The notes under the pieces: generated by a model
Told to the model about the DNA's origin: nothing
Seen by the model: only the letters and a program-made list of their open reading frames with translations
The model's database searches: none
Translations under genes and position numbers: made by a program
Shown: positions 14,277 to 22,089 of the stretch, piece after piece
Layout: each line of letters opens with the position of its first letter
Position numbering within the stretch: the stretch's first letter is position 1
Assembly: GCA_023717585.1 (NCBI GenBank)
Contig: JAMQPJ010000093.1
Coordinates: 1-29,229 of the forward strand
Source: Thermoanaerobaculia bacterium
GTDB taxonomy: Bacteria > Acidobacteriota > Thermoanaerobaculia > UBA5066
Length of the DNA stretch: 29,229 bases
Reading direction: 5' to 3'

Positions 14277-15326
14277 CCGTCGCGCCTCGAAGATGACGAG
14301 GCCTCCGTTCGCTCGGAGCCAGGGCACGCCCGTCATCACACGATCCACGGAGCTGAGGATCCGGAAGCCCGTGGCTTCGGACATCCAGTTGATGACGTGG
14401 GGCGGAACGAAGACGCTCGTCCGCGCGGAAACATGGAACCCGCCTCCCTTCAGCCAACCGGCCACCCGGTCGCTGGAAATCGTCGCCTCCGGGCCCGCCT
14501 CCTCGTGCCAGATGGGCCACAGCTTCTGCGCCAGCTCGAAGGCGGCCCGGAAAACAGTGTCGTTGTTCTCCTGGCCGAAATACACGCCCGCCGGCTTCAG
14601 GACGCGCCCGATCTCCCGGCACGTGCCGCCCGGATCCGCGAGATGGTGCAGGACGCCGTAAACGAGCACGTAGTCGACCGTCGCGTCCAGGACCGGGAAC
14701 GCCGAGCCGTCCGCCACGAGAAAACTCGCCCTCGCCCTGAATCTCCTTTCCCGGTATCGGCGTGCCGCCTCCCTCACGCACTCCCTCGAGATGTCGAATC
14801 CGACGACGTTCAGGTCCAGATCCATCATGTGAAACGTGCTCCGCCCCTGTGCGCAGCCGACGTCCAGGAGCCACTGGTCGGGGCGCATGCGCTCCCGGAG
14901 CTCCGCTTTCCAGGGTTCGAACGCGATTCGGTCGGCGGCCCGCCAGAAGGGCGTCGCCTCGTAGTCCGAATACCGCTGTTCCTTGTTGGACGCGTACCAG
15001 TCGAAGTGATTCTGTTGCTGAAGCGCCTGGGCGGCTCCTTCCCCTGCCGCTTCGCTCTCGACGTCTCCCGATGGGGAATGAGAAAGCGCAAGCGGCGTCA
15101 GGTCCGCCACACGCCTCTTCCAGAAGACGTTTCTCTCCTCTCTGTACGCCAATGGGCCGGTCAGGAAGTCCAGGAATCCGTCCTCGACGGGAAACCACGA
15201 CCGGCAGTCCTCGCACCACACCACTCCCTCCAGAATCTCGTCTCCCTCACGGAGGAACTCCCGGGATGCAAGCCGGCCGGACCTGCAGGCGGGACAGCGC
15301 AGCCGGGAAAGAACCTCGGCCCTCAC
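14274..15326 (-). CDS. Zinc-ribbon plus SAM-dependent methyltransferase
   Basis: The product has 350 residues from GTG 15326, which overlaps the Wzt stop by four bases (GTGA). Residues 11-41 form a Trm112-like zinc ribbon (CPAC at 11-14, CEDC at 38-41). Residues ~150-260 are a class I methyltransferase: LLDVGCAQGRS (motif I, D155-G161), NVVGFDIS (motif II) and YVLVYGVLHHLADPGGT. A C-terminal region follows. It probably methylates a sugar or chain end of the exported polysaccharide; in ABC-dependent O-antigen systems a methyl cap can end chain growth. That role is inferred from its place directly after wzt. Confidence 0.82.
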   Translation of the reverse strand: MRAEVLSRLRCPACRSGRLASREFLREGDEILEGVVWCEDCRSWFPVEDGFLDFLTGPLAYREERNVFWKRRVADLTPLALSHSPSGDVESEAAGEGAAQALQQQNHFDWYASNKEQRYSDYEATPFWRAADRIAFEPWKAELRERMRPDQWLLDVGCAQGRSTFHMMDLDLNVVGFDISRECVREAARRYRERRFRARASFLVADGSAFPVLDATVDYVLVYGVLHHLADPGGTCREIGRVLKPAGVYFGQENNDTVFRAAFELAQKLWPIWHEEAGPEATISSDRVAGWLKGGGFHVSARTSVFVPPHVINWMSEATGFRILSSVDRVMTGVPWLRANGGLVIFEARR

Positions 15327-16123
15327 GCGGTTCCCCCCCGCGCCCACGCGTCGTAGGCGGCGCACACCTCCTCCGCGGGCCCGTCGCGGAGGATGCGGCC
15401 CTCGGCGATCCAGAGGGCGCGCCGGCAGTTCTCGGTGATGTCCGTGCGGGCGTGCGAGACGAGGAGGAACGTCTTGCCGCGCTCCCTGAAGCGCGCCATG
15501 CGGTCGCGGCACTTGGCCCGGAAGCGCACGTCGCCCACGGAAAGGGCCTCGTCCACGAGGAGGATGTCGGGGTCCACGTCGGTGGCGACGGCGAACGCGA
15601 GGCGCGCCGCCATGCCCGTCGAGTAGGTCCTGACGGGGGCGTCGAGGAACTCCTCCAGCTCCGCGAACGTGGCGATGGCCGGCGTCCGATCGGCCATCTC
15701 GCGCCGCGAGAAACCGAGGAGCGTTCCCTGCAGGATGATGTTCTCCCTGCCCGTGAGGTCGCCGTGGAACCCGAGCCCCAGCTCCAGAAGCGGCGCCACG
15801 CGCCCGCGCACGACGACCCGGCCTTCCGTCGGCCTTCTGACGCGTGCGATGAGCCGGAACAGGCTGCTCTTCCCCGCACCGTTCGGGCCGATGACGCCGA
15901 CGCTCTCGCCCGGCGCCACCGTGAACGAGATGTCGCGGAGCGCGACGAGCGTGTTGTGCTCCATGCGGCCCTGGAGCTTCCTGAGCGCGTACTCCTTGAG
16001 GGTGACGACGACCTCGCGCGGGATGCGGTACCTCAGCGTGACGTCCGAGAGCGAGAGCGCCGGAAGCGGCCCGGGCACCGCCGGCGTGGCCGGCGTCGAC
16101 GCCGGCTCAGTGGCGGGTGCCAT
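15323..16123 (-). CDS. wzt: Wzt, ATP-binding subunit of polysaccharide ABC exporter
   Basis: The product has 266 residues. It carries Walker A (IGPNGAGKSS), the ABC signature in the polysaccharide-exporter form (YSTGMAARLAF) and Walker B (DILLVDEALSVGD), with a switch histidine in LLVSHARTD. The protein ends soon after the nucleotide-binding domain, so it lacks the C-terminal carbohydrate-binding domain of O9a-type Wzt. ATG 16123 overlaps the wzm end by 17 bases; a TTG 36 bases further upstream is possible but less likely. It powers export of a completed undecaprenol-linked glycan through Wzm. Confidence 0.92.
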   Translation of the reverse strand: MAPATEPASTPATPAVPGPLPALSLSDVTLRYRIPREVVVTLKEYALRKLQGRMEHNTLVALRDISFTVAPGESVGVIGPNGAGKSSLFRLIARVRRPTEGRVVVRGRVAPLLELGLGFHGDLTGRENIILQGTLLGFSRREMADRTPAIATFAELEEFLDAPVRTYSTGMAARLAFAVATDVDPDILLVDEALSVGDVRFRAKCRDRMARFRERGKTFLLVSHARTDITENCRRALWIAEGRILRDGPAEEVCAAYDAWARGGTA

Positions 16124-16949
16124 AGTCCTCGATCTTCGCCGCGTAGAAGAGCCAGCCAAGGGCGAGGCTCAGGACTCCCGCCAGGAGCGAGAACGCGAGC
16201 GTGTTCGGACCCGGAAGCCACCCGTCGTAGAGCGGCGCCCGGAACATCTCGACGAGGTACGTCAGGGGATTGAGCCGCACGACGAACCGGTACTTCGGCG
16301 CGAGGATGGCGGGCGTGTAGACGATCGGCGTCAGGAAGAACAGCGTCGAAAGGAGAACGAGGTACGTCTCTTTCACGTCCACGAACCGCGACGCGAGAGT
16401 GAAGACGACGAGGCCGACGCCGGCCGTGAAGAGAACGGCCACGCAGACGGAGACCGGTAGGAACAGCCACGAAAGGCGGATGGGCTGGCCCGTGAGGAGA
16501 AGGATGACGAGGAGCGGGACGAGGCTGTAGATCAGGTTGACGAGCGCGACACCCACGGCCGACGCCACGAAGACCGAGCGCGGCACGTAGATCCGTCTCG
16601 AGATCTCGGACGCGTCGGCCGTCAAAGAGGCCGCGTGGGAGGTCGCCTGCGAGAAGAAGTTCCAGAAGACGGCGCCCGCGAGGAAGTAGGCCGGGTAGTT
16701 CGCGATCTGCTGCTTCAGGAGCGCCGAGAAGGCGATGGTGAGCGCCGCCATCGACAGCAGCGGGCTCAGCATGCTCCAGGCGACGCCCAGGACCGAACGC
16801 TTGTAGCGGACCTTGATGTCGCGGCCGACGAGCTCGGCCACGAGATGGCGGTAGGCCCAGAGGGCTTTCGCCTCTTCCACGAAGAGGAAGCCCCGCCGGG
16901 CCGTGTCGTACACCGGAACGGCGGAACCTTCGGCGCGGGAGGCGGGCAT
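16107..16949 (-). CDS. wzm: Wzm, membrane subunit of polysaccharide ABC exporter
   Basis: The product has 280 residues with the ABC-2 permease layout: a cytoplasmic N-terminus, LVGRDIKVRYKRSVLGVAWS just before the first membrane segment (the conserved family motif), and six predicted membrane segments. LNPLTYLVEMFRAPLYDG near the C-terminus is the usual motif between the fifth and sixth segments. It forms the export channel with Wzt. It leads the minus-strand unit and starts within an 88-base divergent promoter region shared with the plus-strand operon at 17038. Confidence 0.92.
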   Translation of the reverse strand: MPASRAEGSAVPVYDTARRGFLFVEEAKALWAYRHLVAELVGRDIKVRYKRSVLGVAWSMLSPLLSMAALTIAFSALLKQQIANYPAYFLAGAVFWNFFSQATSHAASLTADASEISRRIYVPRSVFVASAVGVALVNLIYSLVPLLVILLLTGQPIRLSWLFLPVSVCVAVLFTAGVGLVVFTLASRFVDVKETYLVLLSTLFFLTPIVYTPAILAPKYRFVVRLNPLTYLVEMFRAPLYDGWLPGPNTLAFSLLAGVLSLALGWLFYAAKIEDYGTRH

Positions 16950-16955
16950 GGCGCG

Positions 16956-16961
16956 AGTTTA
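16956..16961 (-). promoter_or_regulatory. -10-like hexamer TAAACT for leaderless wzm start
   Basis: On the minus strand TAAACT is followed by six bases and then the ATG at 16949. No ribosome binding site fits between them, so the mRNA would begin at or next to the start codon. Confidence 0.45.
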
Positions 16962-16993
16962 GACGGGGTGGTTCGACGGGCCGGCCCTCGCGC

Positions 16994-17022
16994 TTGACAC
17001 GGCCTTCGCCCCGCTCGATCCT
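16994..17022 (+). promoter_or_regulatory. Sigma70-type promoter for the 17038-25714 operon
   Basis: A perfect TTGACA (16994-16999) is followed by a 17-base spacer and GATCCT (17017-17022), a weak -10 box. The ATG is 15 bases further on. This is the only perfect -35 box that I noticed at a promoter in the window. The element is back-to-back with the wzm promoter. Confidence 0.5.
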
Positions 17023-17037
17023 GACCCTCGAGAGCCG

Positions 17038-17427
17038 ATGAACGTCTACTGGATCCGCACCGAGGACGACGACGCGTCGCACGCGATCGAGGCCGTGGGC
17101 CGGCAGCTCCTGGAGGGCGACCACGGCGACCCGCGGCTGGCCGAGAGCCTGCGCACGATCCACTTCGACACGGCCATCGAGCACACGGAGGTCCTGGAGA
17201 CGAAGCGGGCGTTCTTCGGGCCCGCGATCAACCTCTTCCGGCGCGCGCTGACGAAGGCCTTCTGGTGGTACGGGCTTCCTCAGTGGGGCCAGGTGTCCGA
17301 ATACCAGCACGCGGCGAGCCACGTCCTCGACGTGCTCCTCGTCGAGCAGCGCGCGCTGCGGGCCCGCATCGCCGCGCTCGAGGCGAAGGTCGCGGCGCTC
17401 GAGGGCCCGGAGAAGCCGCGCGCGTGA
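17038..17427 (+). CDS. Small coiled-coil protein of glycan cluster
   Basis: The product has 129 residues. The middle (ETKRAFFGPAINLFRRALTK, then FWWYGLPQWGQVSEYQHAA) resembles the membrane-proximal helix seen at the N-terminus of many polysaccharide-cluster methyltransferases and glycosyltransferases, where a G-x-x-I/L helix with several W/Y residues leads into a coiled coil. The end is a regular heptad (LRARIAALEAKVAALEG). It has no catalytic motif. The GTGA overlap couples it to the following GT4, so it may scaffold that enzyme or fix it near the membrane. Function is not known. Confidence 0.7.
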   Translation: MNVYWIRTEDDDASHAIEAVGRQLLEGDHGDPRLAESLRTIHFDTAIEHTEVLETKRAFFGPAINLFRRALTKAFWWYGLPQWGQVSEYQHAASHVLDVLLVEQRALRARIAALEAKVAALEGPEKPRA

Positions 17428-18506
17428 CCGGCCCGCTACGCGTGACGTGGCAGTCGCGGTGGGGCCTGCCCATCGGCTACGCGATCCACTCCGAGGAGAT
17501 GGCGCTCGCGCTCGTCCGGCGCGGCGTCTCGCTGTCGTACCGCGCGACGTCGTGGCCGCGGAAGAGCCAGATCAAGGACCCCCTCCTCGGGCCGATCTCT
17601 CTCCGGCCGCCCTTCCCGGACGCGCCGCAGGTGAGCTACGAGCAGGCCGACCTCTTCTACACCCGGCATCCCGGCCACAAGATCGGCTTCACGATGCTCG
17701 AGGTGGACGGCATTCCGAAGCGCTGGGTGGCGGCATGCAATCGCATGGACGAGATCTGGGTGCCGAGCCGCTGGGGGAAGGAACGCTTCGAGGCCAGCGG
17801 GGTGACGCGGCCTCTCCACGTCGTGCCCCTCGGCTTCGACCCCGCGCGGTTCCATCCCGGATTTCCCGCTGCCCGCGCGAGCGAACGCTTCACGTTCCTC
17901 TCGATCTTCGAGTGGGGCGAACGAAAGGCGCCGGCGCTTCTTCTCCGCGCGTATGCGACCGCGTTCACCGGACGCGACGACGTTCTGCTGCTCCTCCGCG
18001 TGAACAACTTCGACGGGCACCTCGACGTCCCCGAGGAGATCGCGAAGCTCGGCCTCCCGGAGTCGGGGCCTCCCGTCGCCATTCTCTACAACCACCACGT
18101 CAAGGCGCGGCAGCTCGGCAGCCTCTACCGGAGCGCCGACGCGTTCGTCCTTCCGACGCGCGGCGAAGGCTGGGGGATGCCGATCCTCGAGGCCATGGCG
18201 TCGGGCCTTCCCACGATCGCCACGGCGTGGAGCGGCCAGACCGAGTTCTTCCACGCGGGGGTGGGCTACCCGATCGCCCCGAAGGCGCTCGTGCCCGCCG
18301 ACCCGCGCTGTCCCTACTACGAGGGATTCCGGTGGGCGGAGCCCGATTTCGACGAGCTCGTCGCGGCGCTGCGCCACGTCTTCACGCACCGCGAGGAGGC
18401 GCACGTCCGGGGCGCCGCCGCCGCCGCGGAAGCCGCCGCGAAGTGGACCTGGGACGCGACCGTCGCGCGGATCGAACAGCGTCTCCGCGCCCTCGCCCCG
18501 GCATGA
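17424..18506 (+). CDS. GT4 family glycosyltransferase
   Basis: The product has 360 residues from GTG 17424 (GTGA overlap with the previous gene). It is a GT-B fold enzyme with an N-terminal acceptor half and a donor half containing LSIFEWGERKAP, LGSLYRSADAFVLPTRGEGW and GEGWGMPILEAMASGLPTIA, where the E-x7-E pair contacts the sugar nucleotide. It is clearly paralogous to the GT4 half of the fusion at 20239-22089: both contain TMLEVDG, MDEIWVPS or MDEVWVPS, FEWGERK, LYRSAD and a YY-G-FRW block near the end. It probably adds one sugar to the lipid-linked chain. Confidence 0.88.
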   Translation: MTGPLRVTWQSRWGLPIGYAIHSEEMALALVRRGVSLSYRATSWPRKSQIKDPLLGPISLRPPFPDAPQVSYEQADLFYTRHPGHKIGFTMLEVDGIPKRWVAACNRMDEIWVPSRWGKERFEASGVTRPLHVVPLGFDPARFHPGFPAARASERFTFLSIFEWGERKAPALLLRAYATAFTGRDDVLLLLRVNNFDGHLDVPEEIAKLGLPESGPPVAILYNHHVKARQLGSLYRSADAFVLPTRGEGWGMPILEAMASGLPTIATAWSGQTEFFHAGVGYPIAPKALVPADPRCPYYEGFRWAEPDFDELVAALRHVFTHREEAHVRGAAAAAEAAAKWTWDATVARIEQRLRALAPA

Positions 18507-19642
18507 GCCTCGAAGACGTCCGAAAGAACTGGGACGCGCTGGGCGCCGAGGACCCGCTGTGGGCCGTCCTCACGGACGACCGCTATCGCGGGGGCAAGTG
18601 GGAGTGGGACGCTTTTCTCGCGACGGGCGCGGAGGAGATCGCGGGCGTCGTGCGCGACCTCGACCGCCTCGGAAAGCCCGAACGGCGCGGCCGGTGCCTC
18701 GACTTCGGCTGCGGAGTCGGCCGCCTCACGCAGGCGCTCGCGGCGCATTTCGAGAGCTGCGACGGCGTCGACATCGCGCCGTCCATGATCGCCGCCGCGC
18801 GCCGGCTGGACCGCTCCGGCGGACGCTGCTCGTTTCACGTGAACGACGCGCCCGATCTCGCCCTCTTTCCCGCGCAGACGTTCGACTTCGTCTACAGCAA
18901 CCTCGTGCTGCAGCACATGCCGCCCGAGGCGGCGAAGGCCTACGTCCCGGAGTTCCTCCGCGTCCTCGCGCCCGGCGGGCTCGCGATGTTCGAAATTCCG
19001 AGCGAGAACATCAGGGCGGAGGTCCTCGCCCGCGAGAGGCTTCCCGACGCCGCGCACGCCGCGGTCATCTCGGCGGCTCTCCCCGCGCGGCTCGCGCCAG
19101 GCGAGCGGTTCACGCTCGAGGCGCGCGTCCGGAATGCCGGGCCGGTCGCGTGGCCCGCGCCGGAGCGGGGCGCCGCCATCGGCCGCATCCGCTTCGGCAA
19201 CCACTGGTGGAGAACGAACGGAGACATGCTGTCGATGGACGACGGCCGCACGGACCTGCCGCGCCTCGAACCGGGGGCCGAGGCGACGGTCCCGCTCGAG
19301 ATCCGCGCGCCTCCGGAGCGGGGCACGTTCCGGCTGGAGCTCGACGTCGTTCAGGAGGGCATCGCGTGGTTCGCCTCGAAGGGCTCCGCCCCGCTCTCGG
19401 CCCTCGTTCGCGTACGGTTCAGCCCGGTTGCCTTCCTGCGCGGCCTGTTCACGCGGAGGGAACCGACGGCGAAGTCGGAACAGCCCGTCATGCTCATGAA
19501 CGCGATTCCGAAGGGCGAGGTCGTCGCGCTGCTCGAGTCCCTGAGCGCCTCTCTGGGCGCCGAGATCGTCGAGATCGCCGAGGACACGTCGAGCGGCCGC
19601 GAGTGGCGGGCCTACCGCTACGCGGTCGCGCGCCGCCGCTGA
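18503..19642 (+). CDS. SAM-dependent methyltransferase with inserted beta-sandwich domain
   Basis: The product has 379 residues. Residues ~60-185 are a class I methyltransferase core: CLDFGCGVGRLTQALA (motif I), GVDIAPSMIAAARR (motif II) and FDFVYSNLVLQHMPP. From about residue 195 to 310 comes an Ig-like module: ARLAPGERFTLEARVRNAG, W-P, GNHWWRTNGD, LPRLEPGAEATVPLEI and LELDVVQEGIAWFASKG. The last ~50 residues (MNAIPKGEVVALLES, then EWRAYRYAVARRR) look like the normal end of such methyltransferases. The beta module therefore seems inserted inside the enzyme. It may bind the glycan to be methylated. ATG overlaps the GT4 stop by four bases. Confidence 0.83.
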   Translation: MSLEDVRKNWDALGAEDPLWAVLTDDRYRGGKWEWDAFLATGAEEIAGVVRDLDRLGKPERRGRCLDFGCGVGRLTQALAAHFESCDGVDIAPSMIAAARRLDRSGGRCSFHVNDAPDLALFPAQTFDFVYSNLVLQHMPPEAAKAYVPEFLRVLAPGGLAMFEIPSENIRAEVLARERLPDAAHAAVISAALPARLAPGERFTLEARVRNAGPVAWPAPERGAAIGRIRFGNHWWRTNGDMLSMDDGRTDLPRLEPGAEATVPLEIRAPPERGTFRLELDVVQEGIAWFASKGSAPLSALVRVRFSPVAFLRGLFTRREPTAKSEQPVMLMNAIPKGEVVALLESLSASLGAEIVEIAEDTSSGREWRAYRYAVARRR

Positions 19643-19660
19643 AACGGCCTTCCCGGCGCC

Positions 19661-19666
19661 TATACT
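19661..19666 (+). promoter_or_regulatory. Internal TATACT -10 box for leaderless start at 19674
   Basis: TATACT is followed by seven bases and the ATG at 19674. CTGAAA (19639-19644), four of six matches to the -35 consensus, lies 16 bases upstream of it. It occupies the only gap (31 bases) inside the 17038-25714 run, so the second half can be transcribed separately. Confidence 0.5.
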
Positions 19667-19673
19667 TCGCGGA

Positions 19674-19955
19674 ATGTCCGCGCCCGATGCGACGCGCCCC
19701 GTCGTCCCCGACGAGGCGTGGGTCTCGACCCGGCTCGAGAAGGCCCGCCACGAGAGGGAGATGGCGCTCGCGGCCGTGAAGAGGCTCGAGGAGGACGTCC
19801 GGCTCCTCGAATACCGGATCGCCGAGCTGGAGTCCGACCGGGTCGCGCTCAAGAACCGTACCGAGGAGGCCGAGTCCTACGTCGCGGCGGTGAAGACGTC
19901 CGTGCCGTGGCGCATCATCCAGTCGCTGCGCTCTCTCGTCGGCCGCCAATGGTAG
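19674..19955 (+). CDS. Short coiled-coil protein
   Basis: The product has 93 residues. Almost all of it is one heptad-repeat helix (RLEKARHEREMALAAVKRLE, then DVRLLEYRIAELESDRVALK). It closes with SVPWRIIQSLRSLVGRQW, an ending often seen where coiled coils join other domains in large polysaccharide-synthesis proteins. There is no catalytic motif. It overlaps the next gene by seven bases. Confidence 0.7.
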   Translation: MSAPDATRPVVPDEAWVSTRLEKARHEREMALAAVKRLEEDVRLLEYRIAELESDRVALKNRTEEAESYVAAVKTSVPWRIIQSLRSLVGRQW

Positions 19956-20242
19956 AGCCGGACGCCGTGGAGCCGGACGGCGGCCTCACGCCCCTCGAAC
20001 GGGAAGTCCTCGAGCTCCGCGCCCTCGTGCGGACACTCTCCGAAAGACTCACCGATGCCGTGGCCGCGCTGCCCCGGGACGAGGCGCTCGCGCTGGCGCG
20101 TGGCGAGAACGCGGAAAGCGGCGCGGGCGGACCGCCCTTCCGCCTGACGGAATGGCACGAGTCGATCGAGGTGACCCGCGCGGACATCGCCGCCGAGATG
20201 GACCTTCTCTGGAAGCGCATGCCGCCCCGGGAGAGCGCGTGA
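19949..20242 (+). CDS. Second short coiled-coil protein
   Basis: The product has 97 residues from ATG 19949, within the last codons of the previous gene. A leucine-rich heptad (TPLEREVLELRALVRTLSER) is followed by a polar linker and a C-terminal helix (IEVTRADIAAEMDLLWKRMP). It resembles the linker segments of fused glycosyltransferases but is a separate gene. The GTGA overlap couples it to the GT2-GT4 fusion that follows. Function is unknown; scaffolding is the simplest idea. Confidence 0.65.
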   Translation: MVEPDAVEPDGGLTPLEREVLELRALVRTLSERLTDAVAALPRDEALALARGENAESGAGGPPFRLTEWHESIEVTRADIAAEMDLLWKRMPPRESA

Positions 20243-22089
20243 CGCCTCGCCGGGTGACGATCGTCATCCTCTGCTGGAACCGCTGGGAACTCACGCGCCG
20301 CTGCCTCGAGACCCTGAAGACGCACACCGACCTGGGGCTCGTCGACGTCCTCGTCGTGGACAACGGCTCGACCGACGAGACCCCCGCGCGCCTCGGCGAG
20401 GTTCCGTGGATCCGCGTCCTGAGGAATCCCTCGAATCTCGGTTTCGTCCGCGGAAACAACGCGGGGATCCGCGCCGCCGAGCCCGGGAGCGACGTCCTCC
20501 TCCTGAACAACGACGTCGAGATCCTGCAGGCCGGGTGGGTGGAAAGTCTGCGCGCGGCCGCGCACGCGTCGAAGGACGTGGGCGTCGTGGGCTGCCGGCT
20601 CGTGCTGCCCGGCGGGCGCCTCCTCCACGCGGGCACGTTCATCCTCCCCGACACGTTCTGGGGCCAGCAGATCGGCGCGCTCGAGACGGACGTGAACCAG
20701 TACGCGCGGACGCGGGACGTGGAGGGCGTCGTCTTCGCGTGCGCGTACATCAGGCGCGAGCTTCTCGACGTTCTGCCCGGCCTGTCGGAGGAGTACGTCT
20801 CTTATTTCGAGGACACGGACTTCTGCCTCCGCGCGAAGTTGAAGGGTTTTCGCACCGTGTGCTGCGGAGCCGTGACGCTCCTCCACCGCGAGCACGGCTC
20901 GACGAGCGACGCCCCGGACCTCTTCGAGAAGATCTTCAGGAAGAGCCAGGCGACGTTCCGGACGCGCTGGAAGCGCGCGCTCGAGGCGCGTTACACGAGC
21001 TCCGTCTCGTGGCAGTCGATCCTGAACTTCCCGACCGGCTACGCGATGAGCTGCCGCGAGATCCTCCGCGCGCTCGACGCCGAAGGAGTTCGCGCGGCCT
21101 ATTCGTACGTCTACGGGCCGGGCACTCCCTTCCCCGTGCGCGAGCCGGACGACGCGCGCGACTACCTCCTCAACTTGATCTCGAAGAGGGAGGGCGGCCG
21201 CCGGCCGCCGGTCTCCGTCGTGTACGGACAGGGCGACGTGTTCCTCCGCAACAGGGGCCGGACGCGAATCGGCTACACGATGCTGGAGGTGGACGGTTTC
21301 CCCGCGGAGTGGGTACGAAACGGGAACGAGATGGACGAAGTCTGGGTGCCGTCGGCCTTCAACCGGGACGGCTTCGTCGCGTCGGGCCTCACGGTGCCCG
21401 TCCGCGTGATGCCGCTGGGCGTGGACGTCGACCACTTTCACCCGGCGATCAAGGCATTTCCGAATCCCGCCGGCGACTTCGTCTTCCTCGCGAGCTTCGA
21501 GTGGGGCGAGCGGAAACGCGCGGACATGATCCTGAAAGTCTTCAACCAGGCTTTCCGAAGGACGGACCCCGTGGTCCTCGTCTGCAAGGTCCTCAACGTC
21601 AACAAGCCGACGAACGTCGGGCGGCAGATCGAGGCGCTCGGGCTCTCCCAGGCAGGCGGCCGCATCGCGTTCCTCCACAACAGGGAGTTTCCGTACCACC
21701 AGCTCGGCGCCCTCTACCGCTCGGCGGACTGCTACGTGTCGGCCGGCCGCGGCGAGGGCTGGGACATGCCGCTCATGGAGGCGATGGCGTGCGGGCTGCC
21801 TTCCATCGCGACCGAATGGGGCGCGCACACGGAGTTCGTCCACGAGGGCATCTCCTATCCGCTGCGCATCCGCGGCCTCCTCCCCGCCGATGCCCGCGCG
21901 CCGTACTACAAGGGTTTCCGCTGGAGCGATCCCGACCCCGAGCACCTCCAGCACCTCTTCCGGCACGTCGCGGAGCACCGCGAAGAGGCAGCCGAAAAGG
22001 GCCGCCGCGCGGCGGCCGAGATGGCCGCGAAATGGACGTGGGGCCACGCGGCGCGTCGCATCGCGGAGCGGCTGGACGCGATCGGGTGA
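20239..22089 (+). CDS. Two-domain glycosyltransferase, GT2 fused to GT4
   Basis: The product has 616 residues from GTG 20239. The N-terminal ~280 residues are a rhamnosyltransferase-like GT2: VTIVILCWNRWELTRRCLE, VVDNGSTDETP, LLNNDVEI in the DxD position and SYFEDTDFCLRAKLKGFR. The C-terminal ~330 residues are GT4: TMLEVDGFPAEWV, FLASFEWGERKRAD, LYRSADCYVSAGRGEGWDMP with the E-x7-E pair, and ACGLPSIATEW. The second domain is a paralogue of the stand-alone GT4 at 17424. Two active sites in one chain suggest alternating addition of two sugars. It is coupled at both ends by four-base overlaps. Confidence 0.9.
   Translation: MTPRRVTIVILCWNRWELTRRCLETLKTHTDLGLVDVLVVDNGSTDETPARLGEVPWIRVLRNPSNLGFVRGNNAGIRAAEPGSDVLLLNNDVEILQAGWVESLRAAAHASKDVGVVGCRLVLPGGRLLHAGTFILPDTFWGQQIGALETDVNQYARTRDVEGVVFACAYIRRELLDVLPGLSEEYVSYFEDTDFCLRAKLKGFRTVCCGAVTLLHREHGSTSDAPDLFEKIFRKSQATFRTRWKRALEARYTSSVSWQSILNFPTGYAMSCREILRALDAEGVRAAYSYVYGPGTPFPVREPDDARDYLLNLISKREGGRRPPVSVVYGQGDVFLRNRGRTRIGYTMLEVDGFPAEWVRNGNEMDEVWVPSAFNRDGFVASGLTVPVRVMPLGVDVDHFHPAIKAFPNPAGDFVFLASFEWGERKRADMILKVFNQAFRRTDPVVLVCKVLNVNKPTNVGRQIEALGLSQAGGRIAFLHNREFPYHQLGALYRSADCYVSAGRGEGWDMPLMEAMACGLPSIATEWGAHTEFVHEGISYPLRIRGLLPADARAPYYKGFRWSDPDPEHLQHLFRHVAEHREEAAEKGRRAAAEMAAKWTWGHAARRIAERLDAIG

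Noticed and set aside
19915..22047. 710-codon open frame on the minus strand opposite the GT2-GT4 fusion
   Set aside because: Low-complexity composition and full overlap with a well-supported gene; a GC-driven shadow frame.
20406..22085. N-terminal extension of the first GT-C-like gene in the same frame
   Set aside because: The extension runs through the GT2-GT4 gene in another frame and looks like noise. The GTG at 22086, overlapping the previous stop, begins directly at the first membrane segment.
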